From NCBI GenBank assembly GCA_947041165.1, contig CAMRCY010000021.1:1-37579 (forward strand): a DNA stretch of 37,579 nt, given 5' to 3'. The translations under genes and the position numbers were made by a program. The notes beneath the pieces are model-generated. The model was given only the letters and a program-made list of their open reading frames with translations, made no database searches and had not been told where the DNA came from. The stretch is from an uncultured Deferribacteraceae bacterium (GTDB lineage Bacteria > Chrysiogenota > Deferribacteres > Deferribacterales > Mucispirillaceae). Within the stretch, counting starts at the first letter, position 1; the number at the start of each line of letters is the position of its first letter. Positions 9,150-19,256 of the stretch are shown here, one piece after another.

Positions 9150-9177
9150 TAGCCTATCAAACGGTAATTAATAAATT

Positions 9178-10146
9178 ATGAAAAAAGCCTTTATAAACTT
9201 AAACAAATTGTTTGACTCGAAATACACATGGATTATTCTTGCAGTAGCGATATCAATCATATTTAGAAATCCAGCTTACGGATTAATCATTGGAGTTATT
9301 TTATCTATTATTACGAAAAATCCACAGATAAAATTTACTTCAACACTTGCGAAGTCACTCTTAAAATTGTCTGTAGTTATATTAGGCTTTGGACTTAATC
9401 TATCAACAGTTATAAGTGTAGGGGTATCCTCTATTCATATAACTGTGATAGGTATCACGGCAACTATGATTTTAGGTTATCTACTTGGAAAACTGTTTTC
9501 AATCGATAGCAATATAAGAATATTATTGTCATCAGGAACTGCTATTTGTGGTGGATCTGCTATTGCGGCTATTGCACCTGCGATAAATGCAACATCATCT
9601 CAGATAGCCGTTTCGATGGCGATTGTGTTTCTGTTAAACGCTGTAGGATTAATTATTTTTCCTCCGATCGGACACCTGTTAAATCTATCACAACAAGATT
9701 TTGGTCTATGGGCTGCACTTGCAATTCATGACACATCATCTGTTGTTGGAGCTGCAACTACCTATGGAGCTATTGCACTAGCTGTTGCTACAACCGTTAA
9801 ACTTACTAGAACATTATGGATTATACCTCTATCTTTCACGATCTCTAAAATTAACAAAAGTGAAAGCAAAACCGTATTCCCATACTTTTTAATAGGGTTT
9901 ATAATAACTGCAACTATTAGAACAGTTTTGCCACAATTTGAACTTTTATTCAACCATCTTGCTATATTTGGTAAAGAAATGATGAGTGGTATTCTATTTC
10001 TGATAGGTGCTGGACTTACAACCAGTGAACTGAAAAAAATAGGTGTAAAACCATTAGTCGTAGCAGTAATATTATGGATCATTGTATCGGTGTCAACTCT
10101 GCTTGCAATTTATTATCAATTGTTTAGTATCAATTTTGGTGCTTAA
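9178..10146 (+). CDS. YeiH/YadS family (UPF0324) membrane protein, putative sulfate exporter
   Basis: A 322-residue inner-membrane protein with about ten hydrophobic spans and the family signature GTAICGGSAIAA near residue 120, followed by the conserved AIHDTSSVVGAA block. The family is often annotated as putative sulfate exporters because some members sit beside sulfur metabolism genes or CysB-like regulators; the transported substrate is not firmly established. It starts 28 bp after carB with only a weak ribosome-binding site, and no promoter is evident between them, so it probably rides on the carB transcript. That pairing gives no obvious functional link. A strong terminator follows about 85 bp after its stop. 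Confidence 0.88.
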   Translation: MKKAFINLNKLFDSKYTWIILAVAISIIFRNPAYGLIIGVILSIITKNPQIKFTSTLAKSLLKLSVVILGFGLNLSTVISVGVSSIHITVIGITATMILGYLLGKLFSIDSNIRILLSSGTAICGGSAIAAIAPAINATSSQIAVSMAIVFLLNAVGLIIFPPIGHLLNLSQQDFGLWAALAIHDTSSVVGAATTYGAIALAVATTVKLTRTLWIIPLSFTISKINKSESKTVFPYFLIGFIITATIRTVLPQFELLFNHLAIFGKEMMSGILFLIGAGLTTSELKKIGVKPLVVAVILWIIVSVSTLLAIYYQLFSINFGA

Positions 10147-10231
10147 TAAAATATTAATATTACGATATGAAAACTTGTAAGTTGTGTGCTAATCGTAATT
10201 ATAAAATATTAAAATTTAGAATAGAATTTAT

Positions 10232-10259
10232 AGGTTGCACTAGTTGCAACCTTTTTTTA
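10232..10259 (+). terminator. Rho-independent terminator after carB and the YeiH-type gene
   Basis: AGGTTGCA (10232-10239) pairs with TGCAACCT (10245-10252) across a short loop, followed directly by a run of Ts (10252-10258). This is a textbook intrinsic terminator and closes the carB transcription unit. Confidence 0.9.
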
Positions 10260-10641
10260 TAATTATGTTTAAGTTATTGCTATGACATCTGTAATTCATC
10301 TAAGATATACAAAAAGTTATTGATGTGAAAAACATAACAGCTCCATGATATATAATCAGATATATTTTAAATCATCTTGATCGTATCATCACTCATCATC
10401 TACTTTCAACCTGCTATAAGTTATAAGCAGAGGTGTGTTTTGAAAAAGGGTATTAACATTAAATTGAAAAACTGCCGATTTATAATGACCTTATATAAAA
10501 AAAATAGTATCATCTAATATGTTACATGTTCAACTCAATCAAACGTCTTATCAAGAATTGAAAAACTTGATATTGATTTCCATTCAAAATAAATTTAAGC
10601 TTACATACTATAATTAAATCAATTTTTCTAAAGGGGGAAAA
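10260..10641 (+). promoter_or_regulatory. Intergenic region with candidate promoter and Fur-box-like site for the ZIP gene
   Basis: This 382-bp gap has no ORF I can support. A TATAAT lies at 10609-10614, 27 bp before the ZIP start, without a clear -35. Just upstream, 10569-10587 matches the 19-bp classical Fur-box consensus at 12 positions (core GATATTGATTT, then CCATT). The placement and the metal-transporter target make a Fur or Zur family operator plausible, but in AT-rich DNA a 12/19 match can be chance. Confidence 0.35.
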
Positions 10642-11454
10642 ATGTTAGAATCGTTAGCAAATATAAATCCAGTTATGCTGGCACTGCTTGGAGGGTTATT
10701 TACTTGGGGAATGACTTTGGCAGGAGCATCACTAGTTTTCTTTTTTAAAGAGATTAATCAAACACTACTAAATATTATGTTGGGGTTTGCAGGTGGTGTA
10801 ATGATCGCTGCATCATTTTGGTCGCTACTGCTTCCTGCAAAAAATATGGCTGAAGGATTTGAAAATCCTTTTTTCCCTTCTTGGTTACATATCATCGGTG
10901 GACTAGCTGTTGGTGCTGGGTTTTTAATGTTCACAAATAGATTATTGCCGTTCATGAATAAAGCGTTAGGTATGACACAAAATCTAACTAAATCATGGAA
11001 GAGAAGTATTCTTCTTGTTACTGCAATGACGTTGCATAATATTCCTGAAGGTTTAGCCTACGGTGTTGCGTTTGGACTTGTTGCAACTGATCCGGCAGCG
11101 TTACCTGGAGCTGTTGCACTTGCAATCGGTATCGGTATTCAAAACTTTCCTGAAGGGGCTGCAGTTGCTATCCCTCTTCGTCAAGAAAATATGTCTCGTA
11201 CCAGAGCGTTTATGTATGGACAATTCTCAGGAATAGTTGAACCGATCTTTGCAGTGATTGGAGCTGTGTTTGCAATGACAGTTACAACATTTCTACCATT
11301 TGCACTATCGTTCGCAGCAGGTGCTATGATACTTGTTGTTGTAAAAGATCTTATACCAGAATCACAAGCTTATGAACATGAAAGCCGTTTCACAACGCAA
11401 GGTATAATACTAGGTTTTATCGTAATGACATTTTTAGATATTACACTCGGATAA
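10642..11454 (+). CDS. ZIP family divalent metal transporter (GufA/ZupT-like)
   Basis: A 270-residue inner-membrane protein of the ZIP family, which moves zinc and other divalent cations (iron, manganese) into the cytoplasm. About eight membrane spans are visible. The metal-site helices are clear: LHNIPEGLAYG near residue 131 and IQNFPEGAAVA near residue 169, followed by the conserved FSGIVEPIFAVIGA segment. The start has a strong ribosome-binding site, AAGGGGGAAAA, directly before the ATG. Metal specificity cannot be read from sequence. It is a single-gene unit between a terminator upstream and a hairpin downstream, with a Fur-box-like sequence in its promoter region. Confidence 0.93.
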   Translation: MLESLANINPVMLALLGGLFTWGMTLAGASLVFFFKEINQTLLNIMLGFAGGVMIAASFWSLLLPAKNMAEGFENPFFPSWLHIIGGLAVGAGFLMFTNRLLPFMNKALGMTQNLTKSWKRSILLVTAMTLHNIPEGLAYGVAFGLVATDPAALPGAVALAIGIGIQNFPEGAAVAIPLRQENMSRTRAFMYGQFSGIVEPIFAVIGAVFAMTVTTFLPFALSFAAGAMILVVVKDLIPESQAYEHESRFTTQGIILGFIVMTFLDITLG

Positions 11455-11465
11455 AATTTTAATAG

Positions 11466-11492
11466 CACTGCGTAGCATGTTGTCACGCAGTG
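11466..11492 (+). terminator. Hairpin after the ZIP gene, possible weak terminator
   Basis: CACTGCGT (11466-11473) and ACGCAGTG (11485-11492) form an 8-bp perfect stem with an 11-base loop, 11 bp after the stop codon. No T-run follows, only TATATTATTAATTA, so termination would be weak or factor-assisted; it may instead protect the 3' end. Confidence 0.5.
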
Positions 11493-11550
11493 TATATTAT
11501 TAATTAAAAATATTTAAACAGAATACTGTCTGAACACAACCTGATTTTTG

Positions 11551-11943
11551 AATTGAATATTGTTTAACGTAATCTAGTCTAGACAAAACACTTACACATA
11601 ACCCAATTTTAAATAGTTTAATATTTGTACTCAATACAATCATGAATTAAATATTATTTAACGTAATCTAATCTAGACAAAACACTTACACAGAACCCAA
11701 TTTTAAATAGTCTAATATTTGCACTCAATCCAATCATGAATTGAATATTATTTAACATAATCTAGTCTAGACAAAAATACTTACACTTAACCCAATTTTA
11801 AATAGTCTAATATTTGTACTCAATCCAATCATGAATTGAATATTATTTAATATAATCTAGTCTAGACAAAATACTTACACTTAACCCAATTTTAACTAGT
11901 CTAATATTTTGTACTCAATCCAATCATGAATTGAATATTATTT
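11551..11943. repeat. 94-bp tandem array, about four copies
   Basis: Units begin around AATTGAATATT and contain AATCTAGTCTAGAC, CTTACAC..AACCCAATTTTAAAT and ACTCAATCCAATCATGAATT. The marker AATCTA falls at 11571, 11665, 11759 and 11854, a period of 94, 94 and 95 bp. Copies differ by a few substitutions and one-base indels. A final partial unit ends at about 11943. The array lies at the convergent junction of the ZIP gene and the first chemoreceptor, between their terminators. The rest of 11500-12060 holds no gene I can support. Confidence 0.95.
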
Positions 11944-12059
11944 ACAGATAAACATTTAACACTCAATAGATATAGCTCACACACTTAATAAATATCGATT
12001 AATTTCCAATCATAATCATAATCACGCAGTAATCGTAACCACCACTGTAAAAATAGTTA

Positions 12060-12100
12060 TAAAAAAAGCTATAAATTATCTTTCTCAAATAACTTATAGC
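12060..12100 (-). terminator. Rho-independent terminator of the first chemoreceptor gene
   Basis: Read leftward, GCTATAAGTTAT pairs with ATAATTTATAGC and is followed at once by a run of seven Ts (complement of 12061-12067). A closely similar hairpin follows the second chemoreceptor, suggesting both gene and terminator were duplicated. Confidence 0.88.
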
Positions 12101-12154
12101 TTAATTAACTAACTCTCAAAATTTATAAAATAAAAATAATTTACTTAAAATAAT

Positions 12155-13651
12155 TTACGGTCTTTCATATCTATCAGTTAAGATATTTAAAACTCCTACT
12201 AACTCGGTTACAACATCTTGAAGCTCTCCAAATCTACTATCCTTTTCAATTTTCTTACCATCAACAACTGACTGTATTAAACCGATACCTAATGAATGGA
12301 CTCTTAAATGTAGGCTCTCTAATCCAATAAAATCAGGGTCTTTACCGTAAAGCTTCGTTCCTGTTGAGTAATAAAATTTACCGAAATCACAATGCAAGTG
12401 ATCTAGCAATTCAACAGACGTACCCTTAGTATAGTTCTCTACAACTCTATCTAAAAAACATAAGTGAGCTAATTTTGCTCTTATAAAAACGATTGACTCT
12501 AAGTTATAATCGTATTTAGAATATTTGTTATTTAATAAGTTGACAACTGTGCTTATATTAGAAAATATGCCACCTAGTTCACCTAATTTATCTACTGCTA
12601 GTAATGCTTCTTCACTCATCATATCAACGCTTTCTACAATCTGTTGAGATACACTAGATTGCTCCTCTGTTGCCACAACGATACCATGTATAGATTCATT
12701 TAAATCTAACATCGCATCTTGAACACTCACGAATGAATCAGCAGAACTTCCAAGCGATACCTGTTGACTATCAACTGTTGTAGTTACATTATTAGTAAGA
12801 GTTGATACACTTAAAATATTTTTCTGAATATTGTTAATTGCATCCTCTATCTCTTTTGTAGAGTTTAAAGTTTTTTCAGCTAACTTTCTAACCTCATCTG
12901 CAACGATTGCAAATCCTCGTCCAGCCTCTCCAGCACGTGCTGCCTCAATTGCAGCGTTTAATGCTAATAGATTTGTCTGATCTGATATCTCACTAATCGT
13001 TGATGAAACCATTGCAACTTGTTTAGCATTCTCTGTAAGCATAGATATTTCTTTGTTAAGCATCGCTATATCGTTACTTATATTATCTGAAAAATCTTTA
13101 GTGGCAGTGATCAAACCAACACCTTCTTCTGTTCTATCTAATGTTGTTTTTGCTTTATCATTTATGACTAAAGTAGAATTCACAATTGAGTTAATCGCAA
13201 GTTCCATCTCTTTCTCTGCATTAACGACGTGATTACATGTGTTGTTATTTTCTTTAGCTGAATTTGCCGCATCATCTAATGAATGCTTAAAGAAGCATGT
13301 AGCCTCTTCCACAAGTGCTAGGTTTTTCAAAACATGATATATCTCTTTTGAAAATAAACCGATGAAAGCGTTAAAAGATTTTAGAATTTCATCACTACTT
13401 TCCAGACCTGTACTATTTGAAGATATCGGAAGTAAAGATAACTCTGCATCATTACTAGTTAATGTATCAACTTTTTTAGTTACAAGTAGATATTTAGAAT
13501 ATTTACGCTTTAAAAATACAAAATTTCCTATCACTGCCAAAACAGCAAAACATGTCTTAACGACAATCGGCATCGGAACAATAATTACTAATAAAAAAAA
13601 CATAAACATAACAAATGATAAAACTATCTGTGTTCTTAGGTTGATAACCAT
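12155..13651 (-). CDS. Methyl-accepting chemotaxis protein with C-terminal CZB zinc-binding domain (copy 1)
   Basis: A 498-residue chemoreceptor. Two closely spaced membrane segments (about residues 7-26 and 30-47) are joined by a tiny loop, so there is no periplasmic sensor, and no HAMP domain is evident. The signalling hairpin tip is classical ([20 protein letters not shown], then [16 protein letters not shown]). The C-terminus is a chemoreceptor zinc-binding (CZB) domain with probable ligands H396, C421, H448 and H452, in the expected H...C...HxxxH order (HCDFGKFYY and LHLRVHSLG). CZB domains in TlpD-like receptors sense cytoplasmic zinc status or hypochlorous acid. It would pass its signal to CheA/CheW, which are not in this window. 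A paralogue lies 369 bp upstream on the same strand, and each has its own terminator. Confidence 0.93.
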   Translation of the reverse strand: MVINLRTQIVLSFVMFMFFLLVIIVPMPIVVKTCFAVLAVIGNFVFLKRKYSKYLLVTKKVDTLTSNDAELSLLPISSNSTGLESSDEILKSFNAFIGLFSKEIYHVLKNLALVEEATCFFKHSLDDAANSAKENNNTCNHVVNAEKEMELAINSIVNSTLVINDKAKTTLDRTEEGVGLITATKDFSDNISNDIAMLNKEISMLTENAKQVAMVSSTISEISDQTNLLALNAAIEAARAGEAGRGFAIVADEVRKLAEKTLNSTKEIEDAINNIQKNILSVSTLTNNVTTTVDSQQVSLGSSADSFVSVQDAMLDLNESIHGIVVATEEQSSVSQQIVESVDMMSEEALLAVDKLGELGGIFSNISTVVNLLNNKYSKYDYNLESIVFIRAKLAHLCFLDRVVENYTKGTSVELLDHLHCDFGKFYYSTGTKLYGKDPDFIGLESLHLRVHSLGIGLIQSVVDGKKIEKDSRFGELQDVVTELVGVLNILTDRYERP

Positions 13652-13939
13652 AATGTAAAATCTCCCACTAACAAAATATTATTTAACTTTTCATTCAACT
13701 AAAATTAGATATCAATAATAAAATCTATTTTTATATATTACTTAACATATTCTTCGTAATATAATATTAATAAATAAAATTGATTTAGTAAACAACAATT
13801 ATTTATTAATAGTGATTTCATGACTTAACACTATATTATTCGGTTAAAATTCACTAAATCATGATATAAATATGTATATAATAACACATTTATTATACCA
13901 TTAAACTTAATTACAATTAAAACAATGTTTCATGATAAT

Positions 13940-13982
13940 AAATGAAGGCTATCAATTATCTTTAAGAAAATAGTTGATAGCC
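13940..13982 (-). terminator. Rho-independent terminator of the second chemoreceptor gene
   Basis: Read leftward, GGCTATCAACTA pairs with the complementary arm ending TTGATAGCC, followed by TTCATTTATT. Stem arms lie at about 13947-13960 and 13971-13982. It resembles the hairpin after the first chemoreceptor in position, loop and sequence. The T-tract is interrupted, so leakage into the next gene is possible. Confidence 0.75.
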
Positions 13983-14020
13983 TTAGTTAATTCACTTATA
14001 TAATTTTAAAACAGAAACCT

Positions 14021-15523
14021 TTATAATAATTCTTTTTTCTCATATTTGTCTATTAAGATATTTAGAGTTCCAATTAATCTACCTACAACATCTTGAAGAT
14101 CATTAAGAATTCTGTCATTCTCATCTTTTGTATTAGCAGTTATTCCTCGCATTAACTCCATACCTAATGCATGAACTTGTAAATGGAACGGTTCTAGTGC
14201 AATAAAATCAGGGTCTTTACCATAAGTTTTAATACCTTCAGAGTAATAGAACTTACCAAAATCACACTGTAGATGATCTAATAAATCTATTGCATTACCC
14301 TGCTTATAATTAGATACAACCTTCTCTAAAAAGCTTAAATGAGCTAGCTTAGCTCTTATAAAAATTATTGATTCATGGTTATATTCATATTTAGAATATT
14401 TTGCACCTAAGGTACTAACCTCTGATGCTACGTTTGAAAACATATTGCTTAAATTAACAGACATCTTCATTGATCTTACTGCTTCCTCACTCATCATATC
14501 AACATTTTCAACTATCTGCTGACTAACGCTTGATTGCTCTTCCGTTGCAACAACGATCCCATGTATAGACTCATTCAAATCTAACATCGCATCTTGTGCA
14601 CTCACAAATGAATCAGCTGAACTACCAAGTGATACCTGTTGACTATCCACCGTTGTTGTCACATTCTCTGTAAGCGTTGATACACTTTTTATGTTTTTTA
14701 AGATTGCATTAACTGCATCCTCAATCTGTTTTGTAGAGTGTAGAGTTTTTTCAGCTAGTTTTCTAACTTCATCTGCAACGATTGCAAATCCTCGTCCAGC
14801 TTCTCCAGCACGTGCTGCCTCAATCGCAGCGTTTAATGCTAATAGATTAGTTTGATCAGATATCTCACCGATAGTTGATGTCATCATCGCAACCTGCTTA
14901 GCATTCTCTGTAAGCATAGATATCTCCTTGTTAAGTCTTGAAATATCCTCAGTAATATTATCAGAAAAACCTTTAGTGGCAGTTATTAGACCAACACCCT
15001 CTTCTGTTCTATCTAATGTTATTTTCGCTTTATCATTTATTACAAGAGTTGCGCTCACTATTGAGTTGATCGCAAGTTCCATCTCTTTCTCTGCATGAGC
15101 TATATATTGACAAGCATCGTTATTCTTTTCAGCAGCATACTCAACATCATTTAATAGACGTTTAAAGAAATATGTTCCCTGCTCTACTAATGACAACTGT
15201 TTCAATATGCCATATAGCTCATTAGAAAAGAGAGCTACAAAATCATTGAACAATGTAAGAACTTCACCGTTATTTCCACTTTTATTATTACCAGCAGATA
15301 TAGGCGTTAAAGAAAGATTCTCTTCCTTTAATAATAACACTATCTTATCTGTAACAAATTCATATTGTGATAATCTTTTTTTGATAAATAAGAAATTTAA
15401 AATAATCACCAATATCGAAAAACATATCTTAACTACGATAGGCATCGGTACAAAAATGATAAATAGTAAAAAGAGAAACATCGTAAAAGATAATAAAACC
15501 TGAGCTTTAAGCGAAATAACCAT
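14021..15523 (-). CDS. Methyl-accepting chemotaxis protein with C-terminal CZB zinc-binding domain (copy 2)
   Basis: A 500-residue paralogue of the neighbouring chemoreceptor, with the same architecture: two adjacent membrane segments, no periplasmic sensor, the conserved signalling tip, and a CZB domain with probable zinc ligands H395, C420, H447 and H451 (QCDFGKFYY and FHLQVHALG). The central part, from [13 protein letters not shown] to SSVSQQIVE, is very similar between the copies, including identical runs such as [15 protein letters not shown]. The stretch before it (about residues 50-140) and the segment after the signalling hairpin differ much more. That contrast fits tandem duplication with constraint or gene conversion on the signalling region, and divergence in the input region. 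The start has AGGGAG upstream. Confidence 0.93.
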   Translation of the reverse strand: MVISLKAQVLLSFTMFLFLLFIIFVPMPIVVKICFSILVIILNFLFIKKRLSQYEFVTDKIVLLLKEENLSLTPISAGNNKSGNNGEVLTLFNDFVALFSNELYGILKQLSLVEQGTYFFKRLLNDVEYAAEKNNDACQYIAHAEKEMELAINSIVSATLVINDKAKITLDRTEEGVGLITATKGFSDNITEDISRLNKEISMLTENAKQVAMMTSTIGEISDQTNLLALNAAIEAARAGEAGRGFAIVADEVRKLAEKTLHSTKQIEDAVNAILKNIKSVSTLTENVTTTVDSQQVSLGSSADSFVSAQDAMLDLNESIHGIVVATEEQSSVSQQIVENVDMMSEEAVRSMKMSVNLSNMFSNVASEVSTLGAKYSKYEYNHESIIFIRAKLAHLSFLEKVVSNYKQGNAIDLLDHLQCDFGKFYYSEGIKTYGKDPDFIALEPFHLQVHALGMELMRGITANTKDENDRILNDLQDVVGRLIGTLNILIDKYEKKELL

Positions 15524-15873
15524 AAGAGAAACTCCCTACTTTATAATATATATATTAAAATATGTAACAGGCGTAATATTATAAGTTTGATAGTCAACAC
15601 CAATCAAACAAGTATATATCAATAATATAGCCAATATACTAATAATATATTAATAATAAGAAATAACAATAGTTAATTAGATTAGTTAAACAAATAGCAA
15701 GTTTTTTCAATCAAATAATATATGCATCTAGTATAAATAATTAGAATAAATTATCTATTTTATAAATGTATATATAAACTATCTGAATGCTGTAAGGATA
15801 ATCACTTGACATTGAGACAATATAATTTTATCCTTTTTTAAAGCACACTATATTATATTTAGGAATTATACCT
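15524..15873 (+). promoter_or_regulatory. Divergent intergenic region with candidate tkt promoter
   Basis: This 350-bp gap separates the second chemoreceptor (-) from tkt (+). A perfect TTGACA (15806-15811) stands 17 bp from TATCCT (15829-15834). A TATAAT at 15821-15826 is an alternative -10, but lacks a -35 at normal distance. The rest is AT-rich without repeats or ORFs that I can support. Confidence 0.4.
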
Positions 15874-17805
15874 ATGAACTTAAAAAATTTTACAGAAAAA
15901 GTAGCATCAATCGATATCAAAAACCTTGCTGAACAAGCAAAAATAGCTAGAGCAAATATTATCACTATGACAACTTTGGCAGAGTCTGGACATCCTGGAG
16001 GATCGTTATCATCGATCGATATACTAATGGCGATCTACTCTGTTGCAAATATCTCTAAGGATAACCTAACAGATATTAAGAGAGATAAAATTGTTGTATC
16101 ACACGGACATATATCTCCTGCCGTATACTCAGCACTTGCTTATAAAGGTATATTAAATATAGATAATGTGATATCTGGTTTTCGTAAAGCAGGATCTTTA
16201 TATGAAGGACATATCGAACGCTCAGTTGATGGTGTTGAATGGACTACTGGAAATTTAGGACAAGGATTATCTGTAGCCGCTGGTTTTGCGATATCTGATA
16301 ATATAAATAAAACAGATTCTGATGTATATCTTATTATGGGTGATGGAGAACAACAGAAAGGTCAAATCGCTGAAGCTAGAAGATTTATATCTAAATATAA
16401 CCTCACCAATATAACTACTTTTATCGATTTTAATGAACTACAGATATCAGGTGATATTCATTCAGTTATGCCATCACTAGATATTGCGAAATCGTTTGAA
16501 GCTGATGGATTTGAAGTTCTATATATTGACGGACACGACTATAACGATATTTTTAGTGCAATGTTGAAAAGCAAGGCGAACGATAAACCAACTGTGGTTA
16601 TAGCTAAAACAATAATGGGAAAAGGTATACCTTTTATTGAGAATAAAGCGAAATATCATGGTTCAACTTTATCAACTGATGAATATAAAGAAGCTTTAAC
16701 AATTCTTGGCTGTAAAGATAAACTTGATCACTATAAAGAATTAAGAGAAAAAATAACTCCGAGTGAACATATCATGCCAAAATATGATGTTAAAATGAAC
16801 ACTGGAAATATAATAGAATATGATAAAAACAAAGCAACAGATAATAGATCAGCTTTCGGTAACGCTCTGCTTTCTGTTGTTGAAAGCAATATCAAAGATA
16901 ACACAAACACTCCTATTGCTGTGTTTGATTGCGATCTATCTGGTTCTGTTAAAACTGATTTAGTTGCTAATAAATATCCAGATATATTCTATCAAGCTGG
17001 AATTGCTGAACATAATGCCTCTGTTATGGCTGGGGCTGCATCGGCTAATAATCTTGTGACTGTATTCGCTGATTTTGGAATGTTCGGCGTTGATGAAGTA
17101 TATAACCAACAAAGGCTAAACGGAATAAATGAGAGCAATCTTAAACTTGTTACAACACATGTTGGAACAGATGTTGGTGAAGATGGTAAAACTCATCAAT
17201 GTATAGATTATCTTGCACTTATGAGAAATATATTTGGATTTAAAGTTATTGCTCCTGCTGATCCTAACCAAACCGATCGTGCTGTTAGATTTGCATTATC
17301 AGAGTATGGAAATATACACGTTGCAATGGGAAGAAGTAAACTAAACCCTATTACTGATAGTAATGGAGAGGTATTCTTCAATAAAGATTATAAATATGAG
17401 TACGGAAAAATAGATATTATAAGAGAAGGAAATTATCCTATATTTACATACGGTGCATTTGTTGAAAAAGCATTAGCTGTGCATGAAATATTAAAAAATG
17501 GAGCTAAATTATCAACAGCTGTTATCAATATATCATCACCTTTACATATTGATGATAAAAGATTGCAATCATATCTTATGAGAGGGGTTGGATTTATATA
17601 TGAAGATCATATATCTGACTCAGGTTTATTCTCTACTATGGCAAACATTGTTGCTAAAGGTGGATATAGATGTAAACTTCTTGATTTTGGATTAAATAGA
17701 TTTCCGATGTCTGGAGCAGCTGATGAAATTCTTCTTGCGATGGAACTTGATCCTATATCTATATCTAAAAAAATTAGATCTATGAACTTAGATCAAAAAA
17801 CTTAA
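15874..17805 (+). CDS. tkt: Transketolase (full length)
   Basis: Transketolase transfers two-carbon units between sugar phosphates in the pentose phosphate pathway, using thiamine diphosphate. The 643-residue protein has all three domains in one chain. Visible motifs are the SGHPGGSLS motif near residue 38, the GHISPAVYSAL histidine motif, the thiamine diphosphate motif starting GDG at 156-158 and ending at N187, and the GIAEHNASVMAGAAS block carrying the catalytic glutamate that activates the cofactor. The C-terminal domain is present. The start ATG follows AGGAATTATACCT. The flippase gene begins 29 bp downstream and is probably co-transcribed. Some members of this group resemble DXP synthase at low identity, but the motifs fit transketolase. 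Confidence 0.92.
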   Translation: MNLKNFTEKVASIDIKNLAEQAKIARANIITMTTLAESGHPGGSLSSIDILMAIYSVANISKDNLTDIKRDKIVVSHGHISPAVYSALAYKGILNIDNVISGFRKAGSLYEGHIERSVDGVEWTTGNLGQGLSVAAGFAISDNINKTDSDVYLIMGDGEQQKGQIAEARRFISKYNLTNITTFIDFNELQISGDIHSVMPSLDIAKSFEADGFEVLYIDGHDYNDIFSAMLKSKANDKPTVVIAKTIMGKGIPFIENKAKYHGSTLSTDEYKEALTILGCKDKLDHYKELREKITPSEHIMPKYDVKMNTGNIIEYDKNKATDNRSAFGNALLSVVESNIKDNTNTPIAVFDCDLSGSVKTDLVANKYPDIFYQAGIAEHNASVMAGAASANNLVTVFADFGMFGVDEVYNQQRLNGINESNLKLVTTHVGTDVGEDGKTHQCIDYLALMRNIFGFKVIAPADPNQTDRAVRFALSEYGNIHVAMGRSKLNPITDSNGEVFFNKDYKYEYGKIDIIREGNYPIFTYGAFVEKALAVHEILKNGAKLSTAVINISSPLHIDDKRLQSYLMRGVGFIYEDHISDSGLFSTMANIVAKGGYRCKLLDFGLNRFPMSGAADEILLAMELDPISISKKIRSMNLDQKT

Positions 17806-17834
17806 TCGAAATATAGTGGAAAGATAATAATATA

Positions 17835-19184
17835 GTGATATCTAATCTTAAATATAAAGTCATATCAAAAATCGCACACACAATAGGTGTTACCGATGGT
17901 GGATTAAAAAAATATGGGATGAACTCGCTTTGGCTTATCTCTGAAAAAGTCTACGCTATCTTATTATCTCTTATTATAGGTATTGTCGTAACAAGGTATT
18001 TAGGTCCTGAAAATATCGGTATTATGACTTATGCAATCGCAATTTATGCAATAATATTTGCAATAAGCACCTTAGGATTAGATGATTTTATTATTAAAAA
18101 CGTCGTTGCCGATCGTGTGAATGCACCTAAAGTTTTAGGATCTGCTTTCTTTCTTCGTACAGTAACTAGTGTGCTGTTATTTATCTCTGCACTAATCTAT
18201 TCATATCTAACAATATCTTCTGAAAAAATGTTCCCTATAATAATAATTATATCTGCATCTGTACTCCTGCAACCTATAACATCAATCCAAATATGCTTTA
18301 TGTCTGATGTTAATAATAAACTAAAAACATTATCATACTTAATAGGTGCAACTATTGCAGCTGTTATAAAAATAGCGTTAATAGTTGCAAACGCTAGCTT
18401 AATATATTTTGCACTAATCTATTTTTTCGAACTACTATTAATATCTATCACTACGCTTATTATTTTTCATAGAAACAACTACTCATTCGATGATTGGACG
18501 ATTAATAAAGAAGAAGTTATATGTCTTATCAAAAAAGCACTACCTTTATCACTCACTATGATTGTACATACATTATTTGTTAAAATAGATGTGCTGATGA
18601 TTGAACATTATCTAACTAATATAGATTTAGGTATATACTCTGTTGCAATTAGATTGATGGAAACATGGGTGTTTATACCGATTTTTATGACTACCTCATT
18701 TATGCCATCGTTGATTGATTGTAAAGCTTGCGATAATAGTAAATATGATAGACGTATAAAACAACTACTATCTCTACTTATATGGTTCTCTATATGTTTA
18801 GGGCTTGCGACAACATTATTATCTACACAGATAGTTTCTATTCTTTTTGGAGAAGCCTTTTTAGGAGCTGCACAACCACTTACTATAATAATTTGGGTAA
18901 TACTCTTTGTGTCTGTATTGCAAGTAACTGTTAAAAAAATGATAATCGAAAATAATACATTCGGAATAATGATAAGACCTATCGTAGGGCTTGCACTAAA
19001 TGTCTGTTTAAATATTATCCTTATACCGAAATACGGAATTAAAGGTGCTGCAATATCTACAACATTATCATACCTTTTCATCGCATACTTTATAGATCTA
19101 TTTACGAAAAACGATAGAGAACTTCTATTGTTAAAATTAGGTGCTATATTTTTACCTATCAGATATTTGATAAGAAAAAAGTAG
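17835..19184 (+). CDS. Polysaccharide flippase of the MOP/Wzx superfamily
   Basis: A 449-residue integral membrane protein with roughly 12-14 hydrophobic spans and the family's typical N-terminal block (SEKVYAILLSLIIGIVVTRY, then LGPENIGIMTYA). Wzx-type proteins flip undecaprenyl-linked glycans across the inner membrane for O-antigen, capsule or exopolysaccharide. No glycosyltransferases adjoin it, so the substrate is unknown. The start is a GTG with GGAAAG eleven bases upstream; an internal ATG at residue 29 would drop a short cytoplasmic tail. It follows tkt by 29 bp. A separate strong promoter begins just after its stop, so the HIT-lap-mutS group need not depend on this transcript. Confidence 0.88.
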   Translation: MISNLKYKVISKIAHTIGVTDGGLKKYGMNSLWLISEKVYAILLSLIIGIVVTRYLGPENIGIMTYAIAIYAIIFAISTLGLDDFIIKNVVADRVNAPKVLGSAFFLRTVTSVLLFISALIYSYLTISSEKMFPIIIIISASVLLQPITSIQICFMSDVNNKLKTLSYLIGATIAAVIKIALIVANASLIYFALIYFFELLLISITTLIIFHRNNYSFDDWTINKEEVICLIKKALPLSLTMIVHTLFVKIDVLMIEHYLTNIDLGIYSVAIRLMETWVFIPIFMTTSFMPSLIDCKACDNSKYDRRIKQLLSLLIWFSICLGLATTLLSTQIVSILFGEAFLGAAQPLTIIIWVILFVSVLQVTVKKMIIENNTFGIMIRPIVGLALNVCLNIILIPKYGIKGAAISTTLSYLFIAYFIDLFTKNDRELLLLKLGAIFLPIRYLIRKK

Positions 19185-19196
19185 GGTTTATTTTTC

Positions 19197-19225
19197 TTGT
19201 ATCAATCTTTCTAATCTGTTATAAT
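19197..19225 (+). promoter_or_regulatory. Extended -10 promoter of the HIT-lapA-lapB-mutS group
   Basis: TTGTAT (19197-19202) and a perfect TATAAT (19220-19225) are 17 bp apart, with a TG one base before the -10 (19217-19218), the extended -10 form. Transcription would start near 19232, about 25 bases before the HIT gene ATG. Confidence 0.75.
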
Positions 19226-19256
19226 TAATTATATAGTGTTGTGGAGATTTAAACGT

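Noticed and set aside
15806-15826. TTGACA with the nearby TATAAT as one tkt promoter
   Set aside because: The spacer would be only 9 bp; TATCCT at 17 bp fits better.
18608-19081. 157-residue minus-strand ORF opposite the flippase
   Set aside because: Antisense shadow of a conserved membrane protein gene; no ribosome-binding site or family motif.
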